A DNA stretch of 64,000 nucleotides. It comes from Caldilineaceae bacterium. GTDB lineage: Bacteria > Chloroflexota > Anaerolineae > Caldilineales > Caldilineaceae. The position numbers and the translations under genes are program-made. Shown piece after piece: positions 7,513 to 15,982 of this stretch. Position 1 is the stretch's first letter. The number at the start of each line of letters is the position of its first letter. Below the pieces are notes generated by a model. The model was not told the origin of the DNA. It did no database searches and saw only the letters and a list, made by a program, of their open reading frames with translations. The DNA lies in contig JAGNDO010000008.1 in assembly GCA_018003515.1 (NCBI GenBank), forward strand, positions 1 through 64,000, read 5' to 3'.

Positions 7513-9348
7513 TTAGGTTGGCTGCCAATTGAGATGCACAATATGCTCAGTTTGGGGGGTGATGCGGCAATCGTGGCCCATTTGTACCCCGCACACCCAG
7601 GCCACCTGGCCACTTTCGGCCAAAATCAGGGGCCAACCTGCCCGCAAGGAGAGGGGGATTTTGCAGTCGGTGAAGAGATCCCCCAGGCTTTTGCGCTGTC
7701 CGCCCATGCCCAGAGGGGGAAAATCAAGACCCGTTTTGGGGCAGACCAAGGCGGGGGCACCCAGACAATCCAAATCGAGATAGGCCTCCCAGGGGGAAAG
7801 AGTTGCCCAATCCGTGGGCAGATCTGCCGGGGCGCAGATGCGCGCGTGCAGCTGCCAGCCTTGGATGGCCATGTCGCCGGGCACGGGGATGGGCCGGGGG
7901 TCGGCTTCCTCGGCCAGCCAGGGATGGTCCGGGGGGAAGGGCAAGCGATCCGCTCGGTGCAGGCTGAGGCGGGTTGGGGCATATCGGTGTAAACGATCAT
8001 GCGGTTCTTGATGCTCTAGCCGGGTCCGTGACCCGGCGGGTGCTTTTAGGGAATTCTGTGGTAGACCCGCCAGGTCACGGACCTGGCTAGAGCGGGGATT
8101 TGTGGGGGGATTTGTGGGGGGATTTGTACTCGGCGGCGACGGGGCCACGCTCCACGCCAGGCCGGCCACAATGGGGAAGGGACCGCCGGCCACGGCTGAT
8201 TTGGCCAAGGTGGCAGCCAAAGCCACCACATGATCGTACTCGATCTGGGCATCGTCCGCGGCGGGTGGGCGGCTAAGAAGTTCGACTTTTGAAAAAAGTC
8301 GAACTTCTGGGTCAACCCAATCCCCGGCCAGCAGCCACCCCAGGGCCAGCCGCAAGACGCCTCGCTGATCCGCCTCGTCCAACGCTGCCAACTTGTCCCG
8401 ATCCAACACCAAGCGGGCGGGGTGGGCGGGGGAGAGGAGCAGATCGGCTAGGGTCTCCCGGTTCAGGCGGGCCAGACGGTCGGCTTCCCCGGCCAGGATG
8501 TGGGCGGTGCGGCCCAGGGTGGCGGTGAGGTTGGGGTTGATCTCTCGCAGCAGGGGCAGGATTTGGTGGCGCAGGCGGTTGCGGGTGAAGGCAGTATCCT
8601 GGTTGGTGGCATCTTCCCGCCACGCCAGAGCGTGGACGGAGAGGTAGCGCATGATTTGCGTGCGGTCCGCGTCCAGCAGGGGGCGCACAATGCGAGCATA
8701 CTGGATGCTTGCCCCTGGCATACCGGGCAGAGGTCGTCGGGAGACGGGCCGCATGGCGGCCAGCCCGTCCAAGCCGCTGCCCCGCAGCAGGTGGAGGAGC
8801 AGGGTTTCGGCCTGGTCGTCGGCGTGATGGGCCAGGGCGATGATGGGTTCTTGGGCGGTTGGCTCTTGAACCAGAGAAGCGGCCAGATCCAACAGAAAGG
8901 TGAAGCGGGCGGTGCGGGCGGCGGCTTCCAGGCTGCCGCCTTGGGCGGTCAGGTGACCGGGGGGCAGCCGTTTGTGATGGAAGGGCAGTCCCCAGGCCGC
9001 GGCCACATCGGCCACGAAGGTGGCGTCGCTGGCGGAGTCGGGGCGCAGACCGTGGTCCAGGTGGGCAACGTGCAGGGTGAGGGCGAATTCGGCGGTCAGC
9101 CGGACCAGCAGGTGCAGGAGACAAAGACTGTCGCCGCCGCCGCTCACCCCGACGATGACGGGCAGGGGGAACACACTTGGCTTGTCTGGGCCGACTGGTG
9201 GGAAAAAGCCATGCTGCGCCTGCTGCTGACGGATCAGATCCAGCAGAGGTGGTTCTTTTTCCAAAAGCCCGGGCCAAGGTTGGGCCAGGGGATGGGCCAG
9301 CGGATGGGGCAGAAAATGGGTGGAAGGATGGTCAGCATGGTGGCTCAT
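7513..9348 (-). CDS. tilS: tRNA(Ile)-lysidine synthase with repeat insertions
   Basis: TilS attaches lysine to C34 of the AUA-reading tRNA-Ile using ATP. The N-terminal PP-loop ATPase carries SGGGDS at 69-74, then HLDHGLRPDS and HHADDQAETLLLHLLRGSGLDG. The product, 611 residues, is longer than usual (about 430-480). Part of the extra length is an in-frame copy of a dispersed palindromic repeat (8013-8093) and a 12-base tandem repeat coding (N-P-P-T)n (8097-8130). A further hairpin near 8278-8310 codes a short loop. The C-terminal tRNA-binding region follows (GMGGQRKSLGDLF near 7680-7720). The ATG at 9348 has TATAAT 6 bases upstream. Confidence 0.9.
   Translation of the reverse strand: MSHHADHPSTHFLPHPLAHPLAQPWPGLLEKEPPLLDLIRQQQAQHGFFPPVGPDKPSVFPLPVIVGVSGGGDSLCLLHLLVRLTAEFALTLHVAHLDHGLRPDSASDATFVADVAAAWGLPFHHKRLPPGHLTAQGGSLEAAARTARFTFLLDLAASLVQEPTAQEPIIALAHHADDQAETLLLHLLRGSGLDGLAAMRPVSRRPLPGMPGASIQYARIVRPLLDADRTQIMRYLSVHALAWREDATNQDTAFTRNRLRHQILPLLREINPNLTATLGRTAHILAGEADRLARLNRETLADLLLSPAHPARLVLDRDKLAALDEADQRGVLRLALGWLLAGDWVDPEVRLFSKVELLSRPPAADDAQIEYDHVVALAATLAKSAVAGGPFPIVAGLAWSVAPSPPSTNPPTNPPTNPRSSQVRDLAGLPQNSLKAPAGSRTRLEHQEPHDRLHRYAPTRLSLHRADRLPFPPDHPWLAEEADPRPIPVPGDMAIQGWQLHARICAPADLPTDWATLSPWEAYLDLDCLGAPALVCPKTGLDFPPLGMGGQRKSLGDLFTDCKIPLSLRAGWPLILAESGQVAWVCGVQMGHDCRITPQTEHIVHLNWQPT
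8013..8130. repeat. Family A palindromic repeat plus 12-bp tandem repeat inside tilS
   Basis: The arms 8013-8041 (GCTCTAGCCGGGTCCGTGAC...) and 8064-8093 are near-perfect inverted copies. A second copy lies intergenically at 19114-19203. Next to it a 12-base unit GGGGGGATTTGT repeats about three times. All lengths keep the tilS frame open. Confidence 0.85.
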
Positions 9349-9354
9349 GGCAAA

Positions 9355-9360
9355 ATTATA
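9355..9360 (-). promoter_or_regulatory. -10 box of tilS, probably leaderless
   Basis: TATAAT on the minus strand lies 6 bases before the tilS ATG, with no Shine-Dalgarno bases between. No good -35 hexamer is seen at the expected distance, so the promoter call is tentative. Confidence 0.4.
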
Positions 9361-9384
9361 CCATAGAAGTTAGGGGCGATTCTT

Positions 9385-9412
9385 TTTGACACCCTTGGGC
9401 ATGTGGTATAAT
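9385..9412 (+). promoter_or_regulatory. Promoter upstream of mreB
   Basis: TTTGAC/TTGACA (9385-9391) and TATAAT (9407-9412) are separated by 15-16 bases. The predicted transcript would have an unusually long leader of about 280 bases before mreB. Confidence 0.55.
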
Positions 9413-9476
9413 CTAATCACTTTGCTTGGTACAGGCAGAGCCGTTCTGGAGCGGGTACAATTCGGGTTACGCCAGA

Positions 9477-9704
9477 ATGAATTGGCTCGGATACGACGAC
9501 CAAACCGTCTTTGATGGGCGTCTGGCCGCAAAGTTATATTCAAACTTCGTCGAACATGCGTCGAAATATACATCGGATCGTTCGGACCTGACGGCAACCT
9601 TGAAGGTGGCCGTTTTTGTCGCAAATAATGTGGAAAATGTCGGCATAGGGTCGGCACCCCCACGGGCGTTTCGAGTGGAAAGGAAGACCACCGGGTGTGA
9701 TTAA
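9477..9704 (+). CDS. Possible leader ORF overlapping the mreB start
   Basis: A 75-codon reading frame fills most of the mreB leader; its stop codon overlaps the mreB GTG by 8 bases, an arrangement typical of translational coupling. No clear Shine-Dalgarno sequence precedes its ATG, no family is recognised, and its base composition is less GC-rich than its neighbours. It may be a chance frame in a structured leader. Confidence 0.25.
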   Translation: MNWLGYDDQTVFDGRLAAKLYSNFVEHASKYTSDRSDLTATLKVAVFVANNVENVGIGSAPPRAFRVERKTTGCD

Positions 9705-10764
9705 CCCGATTGATTGGTTCTTAGGCTTATTCTCTGTAGATATTGGGATTGATTTGGGTACGGCTAATACCCTGGTCCATGTCAAAAATCGGGGCATCGT
9801 GATTGATGAGCCCTCTGTTGTGGCGATCGATAAATCGGCGAAGCGGCGCAATGCGGTCAAGGCGATTGGCAGCGAGGCCAAGGAGATGGTTGGGCGTACG
9901 CCTGCCCACATTGTGGCTGTGCGCCCGTTGCAGGATGGGGTGATTTCGGATTTTGAAGTCACCGAACGCATGATCCATCACTTTATCGGCAAGGTGCATG
10001 GCAACCGCATTTTGGGTGGCCGGCCTCGGGTGGTGATCGGCATCCCCTCTGGTGTGACCGAGGTGGAGAAGCGGGCGGTGCGGGATGCGGTGATCAGCGC
10101 CGGGGCCCGGGAGGCCGGGCTGGTGGAAGAGCCTATGGCCGCGGCCATCGGGGCCGGGCTGCCGGTGACCGAGTCCATCGGCTCCATGATTGTGGACATC
10201 GGCGGTGGCACGACCGAGGTGGCGGTGATCTCCTTGGGGGGCATTGTCATCTCTCGCTCCATCCGCGTGGCCGGGGACGAGATGAACGAGGATATTATCA
10301 ACTATTCTCGCCAGAAATATAACCTGTTGATCGGTGAACGCATGGCCGAGCGCTGCAAGATCGAGATCGGGTCGGCCTATCCCCTGGAGCAGGAAAAGAC
10401 CATGATCCTGCGGGGACGCAACCTGATCACCGGTCTGCCTGAGGCGATTGAGGTCAGTTCGGTGGAGATCCGAGAGGCGCTTTCCAGTTCGGTGGATGTG
10501 ATCGTGGACGCGGTCAAGGGCACCTTGGACGAGACGCCGCCGGAGTTGATTGCGGATCTGATGGAACACGGCGTGGTGTTGGCCGGGGGCGGGGCCTTGC
10601 TGCAAGGGTTGGCCCAGCGTTTGCAAGACGAAAGCCGCATGCATGTCTATGTGGCGGATAATCCCCTGACGTCGGTGGTGGTGGGCACGGGGATGATTCT
10701 GGAGAAGCCGGAATATTACCGAGAGACCCTGACCAGTATGCAGCGCAAGGCGACCATCCGCTAG
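9697..10764 (+). CDS. mreB: Rod-shape-determining actin MreB
   Basis: This bacterial actin polymerises under the membrane and directs the elongasome (MreC, MreD, RodA, PBP2). The 355-residue product has phosphate-1 motif DIGIDLGTANTLVH (15-28), phosphate-2 DIGGGTTEVAVIS (about 168-180), EEPMAAAIG, and an adenosine motif GVVLAGGGALL near 290. The GTG at 9697 is chosen from homology and the AAGGAAG at 9679-9686. It is separated from mreC by 375 bases holding two dispersed repeats, and mreC has its own promoter. Confidence 0.96.
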   Translation: MINPIDWFLGLFSVDIGIDLGTANTLVHVKNRGIVIDEPSVVAIDKSAKRRNAVKAIGSEAKEMVGRTPAHIVAVRPLQDGVISDFEVTERMIHHFIGKVHGNRILGGRPRVVIGIPSGVTEVEKRAVRDAVISAGAREAGLVEEPMAAAIGAGLPVTESIGSMIVDIGGGTTEVAVISLGGIVISRSIRVAGDEMNEDIINYSRQKYNLLIGERMAERCKIEIGSAYPLEQEKTMILRGRNLITGLPEAIEVSSVEIREALSSSVDVIVDAVKGTLDETPPELIADLMEHGVVLAGGGALLQGLAQRLQDESRMHVYVADNPLTSVVVGTGMILEKPEYYRETLTSMQRKATIR

Positions 10765-10795
10765 AAGACCTGCACCGGGCGAGACAAGAATATAG

Positions 10796-10893
10796 GTAAG
10801 CGTTCACCCCAGCCCCCCTAGCCCCCCAACCGTGGGGGGAACTATCGACGACCTCCCCCAGAATTGGGGGCCGGGGGGCCAAGAGGTGAACGT
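10796..10893. repeat. Dispersed palindromic repeat, family B
   Basis: The element starts GTAAGCGTTCACC and ends GGTGAACGTTTGC, with internal hairpins on CCCCCCAACCGTGGGGGG and CCCCCAGAATTGGGGG. It lies in the mreB-mreC gap. Confidence 0.8.
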
Positions 10894-10968
10894 TTGCGAA
10901 TATAGTTGAGGCAAGCCAGGGGCGTAGGATGACAACTACGTCCCTGTTTTATTTTACACGATACCCCC

Positions 10969-11079
10969 TCCCAGCCTCCCCCAAACTGGGGGAGGCTGGG
11001 AGGGGGTGTCAGGCAAATGGTTCTTTAACCCAGGATCGATTCCCTCCCCAATCTGGGGAGGGTTAGGGTGGGGTTAGGC
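10969..11079. repeat. Dispersed palindromic repeat, family C
   Basis: A CCCCCTCCCAGCCTCCCCC / GGGGGAGGCTGGGAGGGGG hairpin is followed by CCCTCCCCAATCTGGGGAGGG. Together with the family B copy it accounts for most of the 375-base mreB-mreC gap. Confidence 0.8.
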
Positions 11080-11103
11080 GTTCTGGTGATTTTTGTGCTG
11101 GAA

Positions 11104-11133
11104 TAGACATGTTGGCAGATGTTTTGATAGAAT
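11104..11133 (+). promoter_or_regulatory. Promoter of mreC, apparently leaderless
   Basis: TAGACA (11104-11109), 18 bases, TAGAAT (11128-11133), then 6 bases to the mreC ATG at 11140. No Shine-Dalgarno sequence is present. Confidence 0.5.
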
Positions 11134-11139
11134 AGGGCC

Positions 11140-12111
11140 ATGCGCAATAGCGATCGACGACCTGGTTTTTTTAATGATATCGGCATCCGACTGGTAATTC
11201 TGGTGCTTTTCTCTCTGCTGTTGATGGCTATGCAGCAGACTGGACAACTGCGTCCGATCCAGAATTTCTTGGGTCGGCTGACGTCGCCGGTGCAGATCAC
11301 CACATCCGGCCTGACCCACGGGCTGAATACTTTGTGGGATGGGGCGATGGGGTTCCGCACGGCCCAGCAGCGGCTGGTGGAGTTGGAGAAGATCAACGGC
11401 AGCCTGACCGTGGAGAATCTGCGTTTGCAGGAAGTTGAGAACGAGAACGAGCAGTTGCGCAGCCTGTTGGCCTTTGCCCAGGAGCGGCCCAGCTTTGAAC
11501 TGCGGGGCGGTCAGATCATCGCCCGGGTGATCGGTTGGGACAGCAACAATTTTCTCAACTACATCATGCTGGATCTAGGCCGGGTACACGGGATCACCAC
11601 GGGCATGCCGGTGCTGACCAACCAGGGGCTGGTGGGCCGGGTCAGCGAGGTGACGGATGTGACCGCCAAGGTGCTGTTGATCACGGACCCGTCCAGTTCC
11701 ATCAACGTGCTGTTGCAGAGCAGCCGATTGAACGGTGTGCTGGCCGGGGAGCCGGCGTCGGATCCGATCATGGACTATATTCCCCAGGGCGAGACCTTTA
11801 GTGTGGGCGAAATTGTGGTCACCTCCGGTCTGGGCGGACGCTTTCCCAAGGGCATCCCTGTGGGCCAGGTGGTGGAGATTCAACAGAAAGATTTTGAAGA
11901 GTCCCAGCGGGCGGTGATCCGGCCCACGGTGGATCTGGGGCGATTGGAGTTGGTGCTGGTGGTGACCAACTTTGATCCCCTGGAAGAGGTTTACGATCTC
12001 AACCTGCCCGAATTGCAGAGCCAGCCCAGCAACCCCCTGCCGGGCAGTGTGATCGAAGACAGCGCGGATCTCCCCAGCCCAAGCGAAACGCCTGTGGGAG
12101 TCGGGCCATGA
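11140..12111 (+). CDS. mreC: Rod-shape-determining protein MreC
   Basis: This bitopic membrane protein links MreB to the periplasmic/extracellular wall synthesis enzymes. The 323-residue product has an N-terminal transmembrane helix (about 13-32). A coiled coil follows (about 70-112, rich in Glu/Asn/Leu), then the double beta-barrel MreC domain (about 120-275) with VIGWDSNNFLNYIMLD, GMPVLTNQGLVGRV and GEIVVTSGLGGRFPKGIPVG. A Pro/Ser-rich tail ends the protein. The 3' end overlaps mreD by 4 bases. Confidence 0.95.
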   Translation: MRNSDRRPGFFNDIGIRLVILVLFSLLLMAMQQTGQLRPIQNFLGRLTSPVQITTSGLTHGLNTLWDGAMGFRTAQQRLVELEKINGSLTVENLRLQEVENENEQLRSLLAFAQERPSFELRGGQIIARVIGWDSNNFLNYIMLDLGRVHGITTGMPVLTNQGLVGRVSEVTDVTAKVLLITDPSSSINVLLQSSRLNGVLAGEPASDPIMDYIPQGETFSVGEIVVTSGLGGRFPKGIPVGQVVEIQQKDFEESQRAVIRPTVDLGRLELVLVVTNFDPLEEVYDLNLPELQSQPSNPLPGSVIEDSADLPSPSETPVGVGP

Positions 12112-12611
12112 ATTATCGTGGCCCTTTGTTGGCCTTGGCGATTCTGGGCATGGGGCTTGTCTCCCTGTTGCAGAGCGCGGTCGGTCCCCAAATTGCCCTG
12201 CTGGGGGTGCGTCCGGATCTGATCCTGGTCATCGTTCTGGCGTGGACCCTGGTCTATGGTCCCCGGGAAGGGGTGGTCATGGCCTTTGCCGGGGGGATTT
12301 GGTTGGATCTTTTTAGCGGTGGGCTGATGGGGGCATCCAGTTTGGCTTTGATTGCGGCGGTGTTGCCAGCGGGCAGCGGCTATACAACCCTCTTTCGCAC
12401 CCATTTGGCCGTGCCCTTGGCAACCGGCGTGGTGGGAACCCTGGTCTTTTCCGTGGTCTATCTGAGCATCCTCTTTCTGGTGGGACAGACCAGCCTCTTT
12501 TTGACCATGATGACCCGTCTGGTTCCACCGGCCATCTTTTACAATACCGTGCTGCTTTTGGCCGTTTCTCCCTTGTTGAACCGGATTCCGGAAGCCCGGG
12601 GAGTTGGGTAA
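12108..12611 (+). CDS. mreD: Rod-shape-determining protein MreD
   Basis: The 167-residue polytopic membrane protein has five or so hydrophobic helices. It has the VGPQIALLGVRPDLILVIVLAW start and the G-x-x-x-G-G-I-W-L-D-L-F-S-G-G signature typical of MreD. It is a partner of MreC in the elongasome. The ATG overlaps the mreC stop (ATGA), and mrdA follows 3 bases after its stop, so mreC-mreD-mrdA are translationally linked. Confidence 0.93.
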   Translation: MNYRGPLLALAILGMGLVSLLQSAVGPQIALLGVRPDLILVIVLAWTLVYGPREGVVMAFAGGIWLDLFSGGLMGASSLALIAAVLPAGSGYTTLFRTHLAVPLATGVVGTLVFSVVYLSILFLVGQTSLFLTMMTRLVPPAIFYNTVLLLAVSPLLNRIPEARGVG

Positions 12612-12614
12612 TCT

Positions 12615-14762
12615 ATGTTTGAACAGCCACAGTACAGCTCATCTTTTCAACTGCGCCTCATGCGTCTGTTGGTGGCCTTGGCCTTTTTGCTCCTGTTGGG
12701 GCGGCTCTATCAGCTTCAGATCATGCAAGGGGCAACCTTTCAGGCCGATGCGAACGAGAACCGTCTGCGCGACCAGGCCATCGCCCCGCCCCGGGGGGTG
12801 ATCTATGACCGCAATGGTGAAATCCTGGTGCGCAATCGCCCCAGCTTTGTGATTTCTGTGGTGCCGGCCAACCTGCCCCAGGATGATCTGGAGACAGAGT
12901 ACGATGAAGAGGCTTTGGCCTTGCAAGATCTGCTGATCGCCATGGGGGCAGACACAGACATCGATGTGATCTTGAGCATCCAGACCGTCATGTTCAGGCG
13001 GCTGGGCTATCTGGACTATGTGGACCAGTTGAACCGTGCCGGGGTCAACGTAGTCTATCTGCCCAGCGAAGAAGAGACCCGTCTTCAGAACCTGCCCGAT
13101 GTGGAAATTGCCCCCTTGCGCATCCCGGACATCTCGGATCCCTTGCCGATGGATGGGCTGGTGGCCCTGGTGCAGCGAGCCATCACCCTGGCCCGCCAGG
13201 GCAGCGCCTTTGAATCGGTCCCCATCCTGCGCCCTGTCAGTCGGGAAAAGGCCTTTTTCATCGCCGAACAGAGCTACCGACTGCCCGGCGTGAAGGTGGA
13301 TCAGGTTCCCGTGCGGGAATATGTCTATGGCGAACTGACCTCCCATCTTTTGGGATTTATGGGGCCAATTCCTGCCGACGATGCCCAGATCTACACGGAT
13401 CGGGGCTATGCAAATCCCAACGAGTCTGTGGGGTTGAGCGGGCTGGAGTACGAATATCAGGATCTCCTGCGGGGCACGCCGGGCCAGGAGGTGTTGGAAG
13501 TGGACATCTTGGGTCGGGTTCAGCGCACAATCGGCCAGCCCGTGGCCCCGGTGCCGGGCCAGAATTTGGTGCTTTCCATCGATGTTCGTCTGCAACGGAT
13601 CATGCAAAATACCCTCTTGGACGCCACCCGGGCCAAGGGGGAGACCAACGCTGTAACCATCGCCATCAACCCCCAAACTGGCGAGATCCTGGGGCTGGTG
13701 AGTCTGCCCGCCTATGACAACAATGTCATGGCCGAAGGATTGGGGGCGGGCTATGTGGCCTTGGAACAGGATCCGGACAAACCCCTGATCAACTATGCCA
13801 TCGGCGGTCTCTATCCGCCCGGCTCCACTTACAAAATCGTCACGGCCACCGGTGCCCTGGAAGATGGCGTGATCACCCCAGCCACCATCATCACGGATAA
13901 TGGTCCGCTCTTTTTGCCCAATCGTTTCTTTCCCAACGATCTGACCCAAGCGCAGAAGTTTGTAAGCTGGAACCACAAATTGGGCATCAATCATGGGCGC
14001 ATCAACGTGATGCAAGCCTTGGCCCTCTCCAACGACATCTTTTTCTATTGGGTTGGGGGTGGGTATCTGGAGTTTTTTGAGGGGATGGGCGAAGCCCTGT
14101 TGGCCAAGTGGTCGGCGCTCTTTGGCTATGGTGAACTTTCCGGCATCGATCTCCCCGGTGAGGTGTCCGCCGATATCCCGGATGACCAGTGGAAGCGCCA
14201 GGTGTGGGCCGAAAGCTGGGTAACGGGTGACAGCTATAACATGGCCATCGGTCAGGGCTATCTGCTCTCTACGCCCCTGGAAGTGTTGATGAGTATTGTG
14301 CCCATCGCCAATGGCGGCACCCTCTATGAGCCCCGCTTGGTACGCCAGATTGAGGATGCCCAGGGCGAGCTGCAACAGGACTATTCCCCGGTCATCAAGC
14401 GGGAGCTGAATCTGCAATCCACCACGTTGGATGCTGTGCGCCAGGGGCTGTGGAGCGCGGTCAACGACAACTATGGCACGGCCCCCAACGGGCGCATCCC
14501 CGGTGTGACCGTGGCCGCCAAGACCGGCACCGCCGAATTTTGCGATTGGATTCCCGAGGAGAACGACTGTCGGCGGGACAAGGATGACAACTTGCTCACC
14601 CATGCCTGGTATGTGGCCTATGCGCCCTATGACGATCCCCAGATCGCCGTGGTGGTCTTTGTCTACAACGGCGGCGAAGGGTCCGAGACCGCCACACCCG
14701 TAGCCACCAAGATCATGCAGGCCTATTTTGAGCAGATCCGCCCAGATTTGATTCAACAGTAA
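12615..14762 (+). CDS. mrdA: Penicillin-binding protein 2, elongation transpeptidase
   Basis: This monofunctional class B PBP crosslinks peptidoglycan during elongation, with RodA as glycosyltransferase partner. The 715-residue product has a transmembrane helix at about 14-30. A PBP dimerisation domain follows (about 57-300, starting PPRGVIYDRNGEILVRN), then the transpeptidase domain. Catalytic motifs are visible: STYK at 404-407, SND at 472-474 (the SxD form usual in PBP2) and KTG at 636-638. Two Cys at about 643 and 652 flank an acidic insert after KTG. Length is at the upper end for the family. Confidence 0.95.
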   Translation: MFEQPQYSSSFQLRLMRLLVALAFLLLLGRLYQLQIMQGATFQADANENRLRDQAIAPPRGVIYDRNGEILVRNRPSFVISVVPANLPQDDLETEYDEEALALQDLLIAMGADTDIDVILSIQTVMFRRLGYLDYVDQLNRAGVNVVYLPSEEETRLQNLPDVEIAPLRIPDISDPLPMDGLVALVQRAITLARQGSAFESVPILRPVSREKAFFIAEQSYRLPGVKVDQVPVREYVYGELTSHLLGFMGPIPADDAQIYTDRGYANPNESVGLSGLEYEYQDLLRGTPGQEVLEVDILGRVQRTIGQPVAPVPGQNLVLSIDVRLQRIMQNTLLDATRAKGETNAVTIAINPQTGEILGLVSLPAYDNNVMAEGLGAGYVALEQDPDKPLINYAIGGLYPPGSTYKIVTATGALEDGVITPATIITDNGPLFLPNRFFPNDLTQAQKFVSWNHKLGINHGRINVMQALALSNDIFFYWVGGGYLEFFEGMGEALLAKWSALFGYGELSGIDLPGEVSADIPDDQWKRQVWAESWVTGDSYNMAIGQGYLLSTPLEVLMSIVPIANGGTLYEPRLVRQIEDAQGELQQDYSPVIKRELNLQSTTLDAVRQGLWSAVNDNYGTAPNGRIPGVTVAAKTGTAEFCDWIPEENDCRRDKDDNLLTHAWYVAYAPYDDPQIAVVVFVYNGGEGSETATPVATKIMQAYFEQIRPDLIQQ

Positions 14763-14765
14763 CAA

Positions 14766-14917
14766 ATAACCCCACCCTAGCCCTCCCCAGATTGGGGAGG
14801 GGACAGATCGTGCGTACCCGCATCCACTCTGCGGCGATCCGGCTCCTCCCCCAATCCTTGGGTTGAGTAGGCCGAATGGCCGTATCGAAACCTGGGGGAG
14901 GCTGGGAGGGGGTGGCA
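14766..14917. repeat. Dispersed palindromic repeat, family C, composite
   Basis: CCCCACCCTAGCCCTCCCC and GGGGGAGGCTGGGAGGGGG ends enclose GGTTGAGTAGGCCGAATGG and GGCCGTATCGAAACC modules. The same modules recur separately at 1494-1577 and 25034-25163. Confidence 0.8.
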
Positions 14918-14956
14918 GTTCCCAATCACAACCCCTGTAGAGTATCATGGAGCATT

Positions 14957-15814
14957 ATGAGCGATTCGCAGCCGACCCAACCCCAGTCAACACCCAAAAT
15001 CACCTATACATCTGGCCGCCAAAACAGCGGGGCCAACACCCTGAGCGGGGCGGACTATGTGCGCATCCGCGGGCGGCTGGACGGCTTGGTGGTGCAGATC
15101 GATCCGGCAGCCGACTGGGCCGAGGTGTTGATCCGCATGGATGCCTATCTGCGCCGCTCGGCGGACTTCTTTCAGGGCGGCCAGGTGGCCCTGAGCGTGG
15201 GGCCACGAGAGCTGACCGTGGAGCAGATCGGGCGGGCCAGCCAGATCCTCACCCGGTATGGGATTCGGCTGTGGGCGGTGGAGACCCACAACGAATGGAC
15301 CGCCCAGGCCGCCACGGCTTTTGGGGTCTCTGCTACTTTGGTCGATCAGGCCCCGGACCAGGCGGCGGTCATGGCCGCCATCGCCGAGGAAGAGGCCGCC
15401 GAGACTGTCTTGGTCAACTATGACGACCAATTGCCCCTTCTGCACCGGGGATCCCTGCGGTCGGGCCAGGATCTGCGCCACCTGGGGCCGATCCTGTTGA
15501 TTGGGGATGTGAATCCTGGGGCCTCGGTGATCAGCGGGGCGGATGTGTATATTTGGGGACGGCTGCGGGGCGTTGCCCACGCCGGGGCAATGGGCAACGA
15601 TTGGTCCGTGATCTGCGCCCTGGATCTGGAGCCGACCCAGTTGCGCATTGGCCGCCAGATTGCAGTTTCGCCCAACAAATTGGGGGTGGTGCGGCGCTGG
15701 TTTGGCCGCAGCAACGAGCGCAAACCAGAGATCGCCCGGGTCATCGACGGCCAGATTGTGGTCGAACCCTGGGATGAGCGTGGGGCCAGAATGGCGTTGA
15801 CGACAAATCGATAG
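14957..15814 (+). CDS. minC: Septum site-determining protein MinC
   Basis: MinC inhibits FtsZ assembly away from midcell and is recruited by MinD. The 285-residue product has an N-terminal alpha/beta domain (about 35-135). The C-terminal right-handed beta-helix domain (about 165-270) carries the hallmark GDVNPGASVISGADVYIWGR, followed by LRGVAHAGAMG. The ATG at 14957 (GGAG 4 bases upstream) is chosen; an upstream reading would run into the dispersed repeat. minD follows after a gap occupied by another repeat copy. Confidence 0.93.
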   Translation: MSDSQPTQPQSTPKITYTSGRQNSGANTLSGADYVRIRGRLDGLVVQIDPAADWAEVLIRMDAYLRRSADFFQGGQVALSVGPRELTVEQIGRASQILTRYGIRLWAVETHNEWTAQAATAFGVSATLVDQAPDQAAVMAAIAEEEAAETVLVNYDDQLPLLHRGSLRSGQDLRHLGPILLIGDVNPGASVISGADVYIWGRLRGVAHAGAMGNDWSVICALDLEPTQLRIGRQIAVSPNKLGVVRRWFGRSNERKPEIARVIDGQIVVEPWDERGARMALTTNR

Positions 15815-15830
15815 CACATCGTAACGACCA

Positions 15831-15953
15831 AGCCACCCCCTCCCGGCCTCCCCCAAATTGGGGGAGGAGCCGGATCGCCGCTGAACGAATGGCCGTCAAC
15901 CCAAAATCGGTTCCCTCCCCAATCTGGGGAGGGCTAGGGTGGGGTTAGTCGTT
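15831..15953. repeat. Dispersed palindromic repeat, family C
   Basis: ACCCCCTCCCGGCCTCCCCC and CCCTCCCCAATCTGGGGAGGG modules fill the minC-minD gap. Confidence 0.8.
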
Positions 15954-15982
15954 ACGACCCATCAAGCAAAGAGCAAAGACCC

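Noticed and set aside
9467-9691. Minus-strand 74-codon frame in the mreB leader
   Set aside because: Lies opposite the leader frame, begins without a start signal, and its translation shows no domain.
12639-14948. 769-codon open frame antisense to mrdA
   Set aside because: A shadow of the GC-rich codon pattern of PBP2; low-complexity His/Gly/Gln composition, and it runs into a repeat. PBP2 on the other strand has all catalytic motifs.
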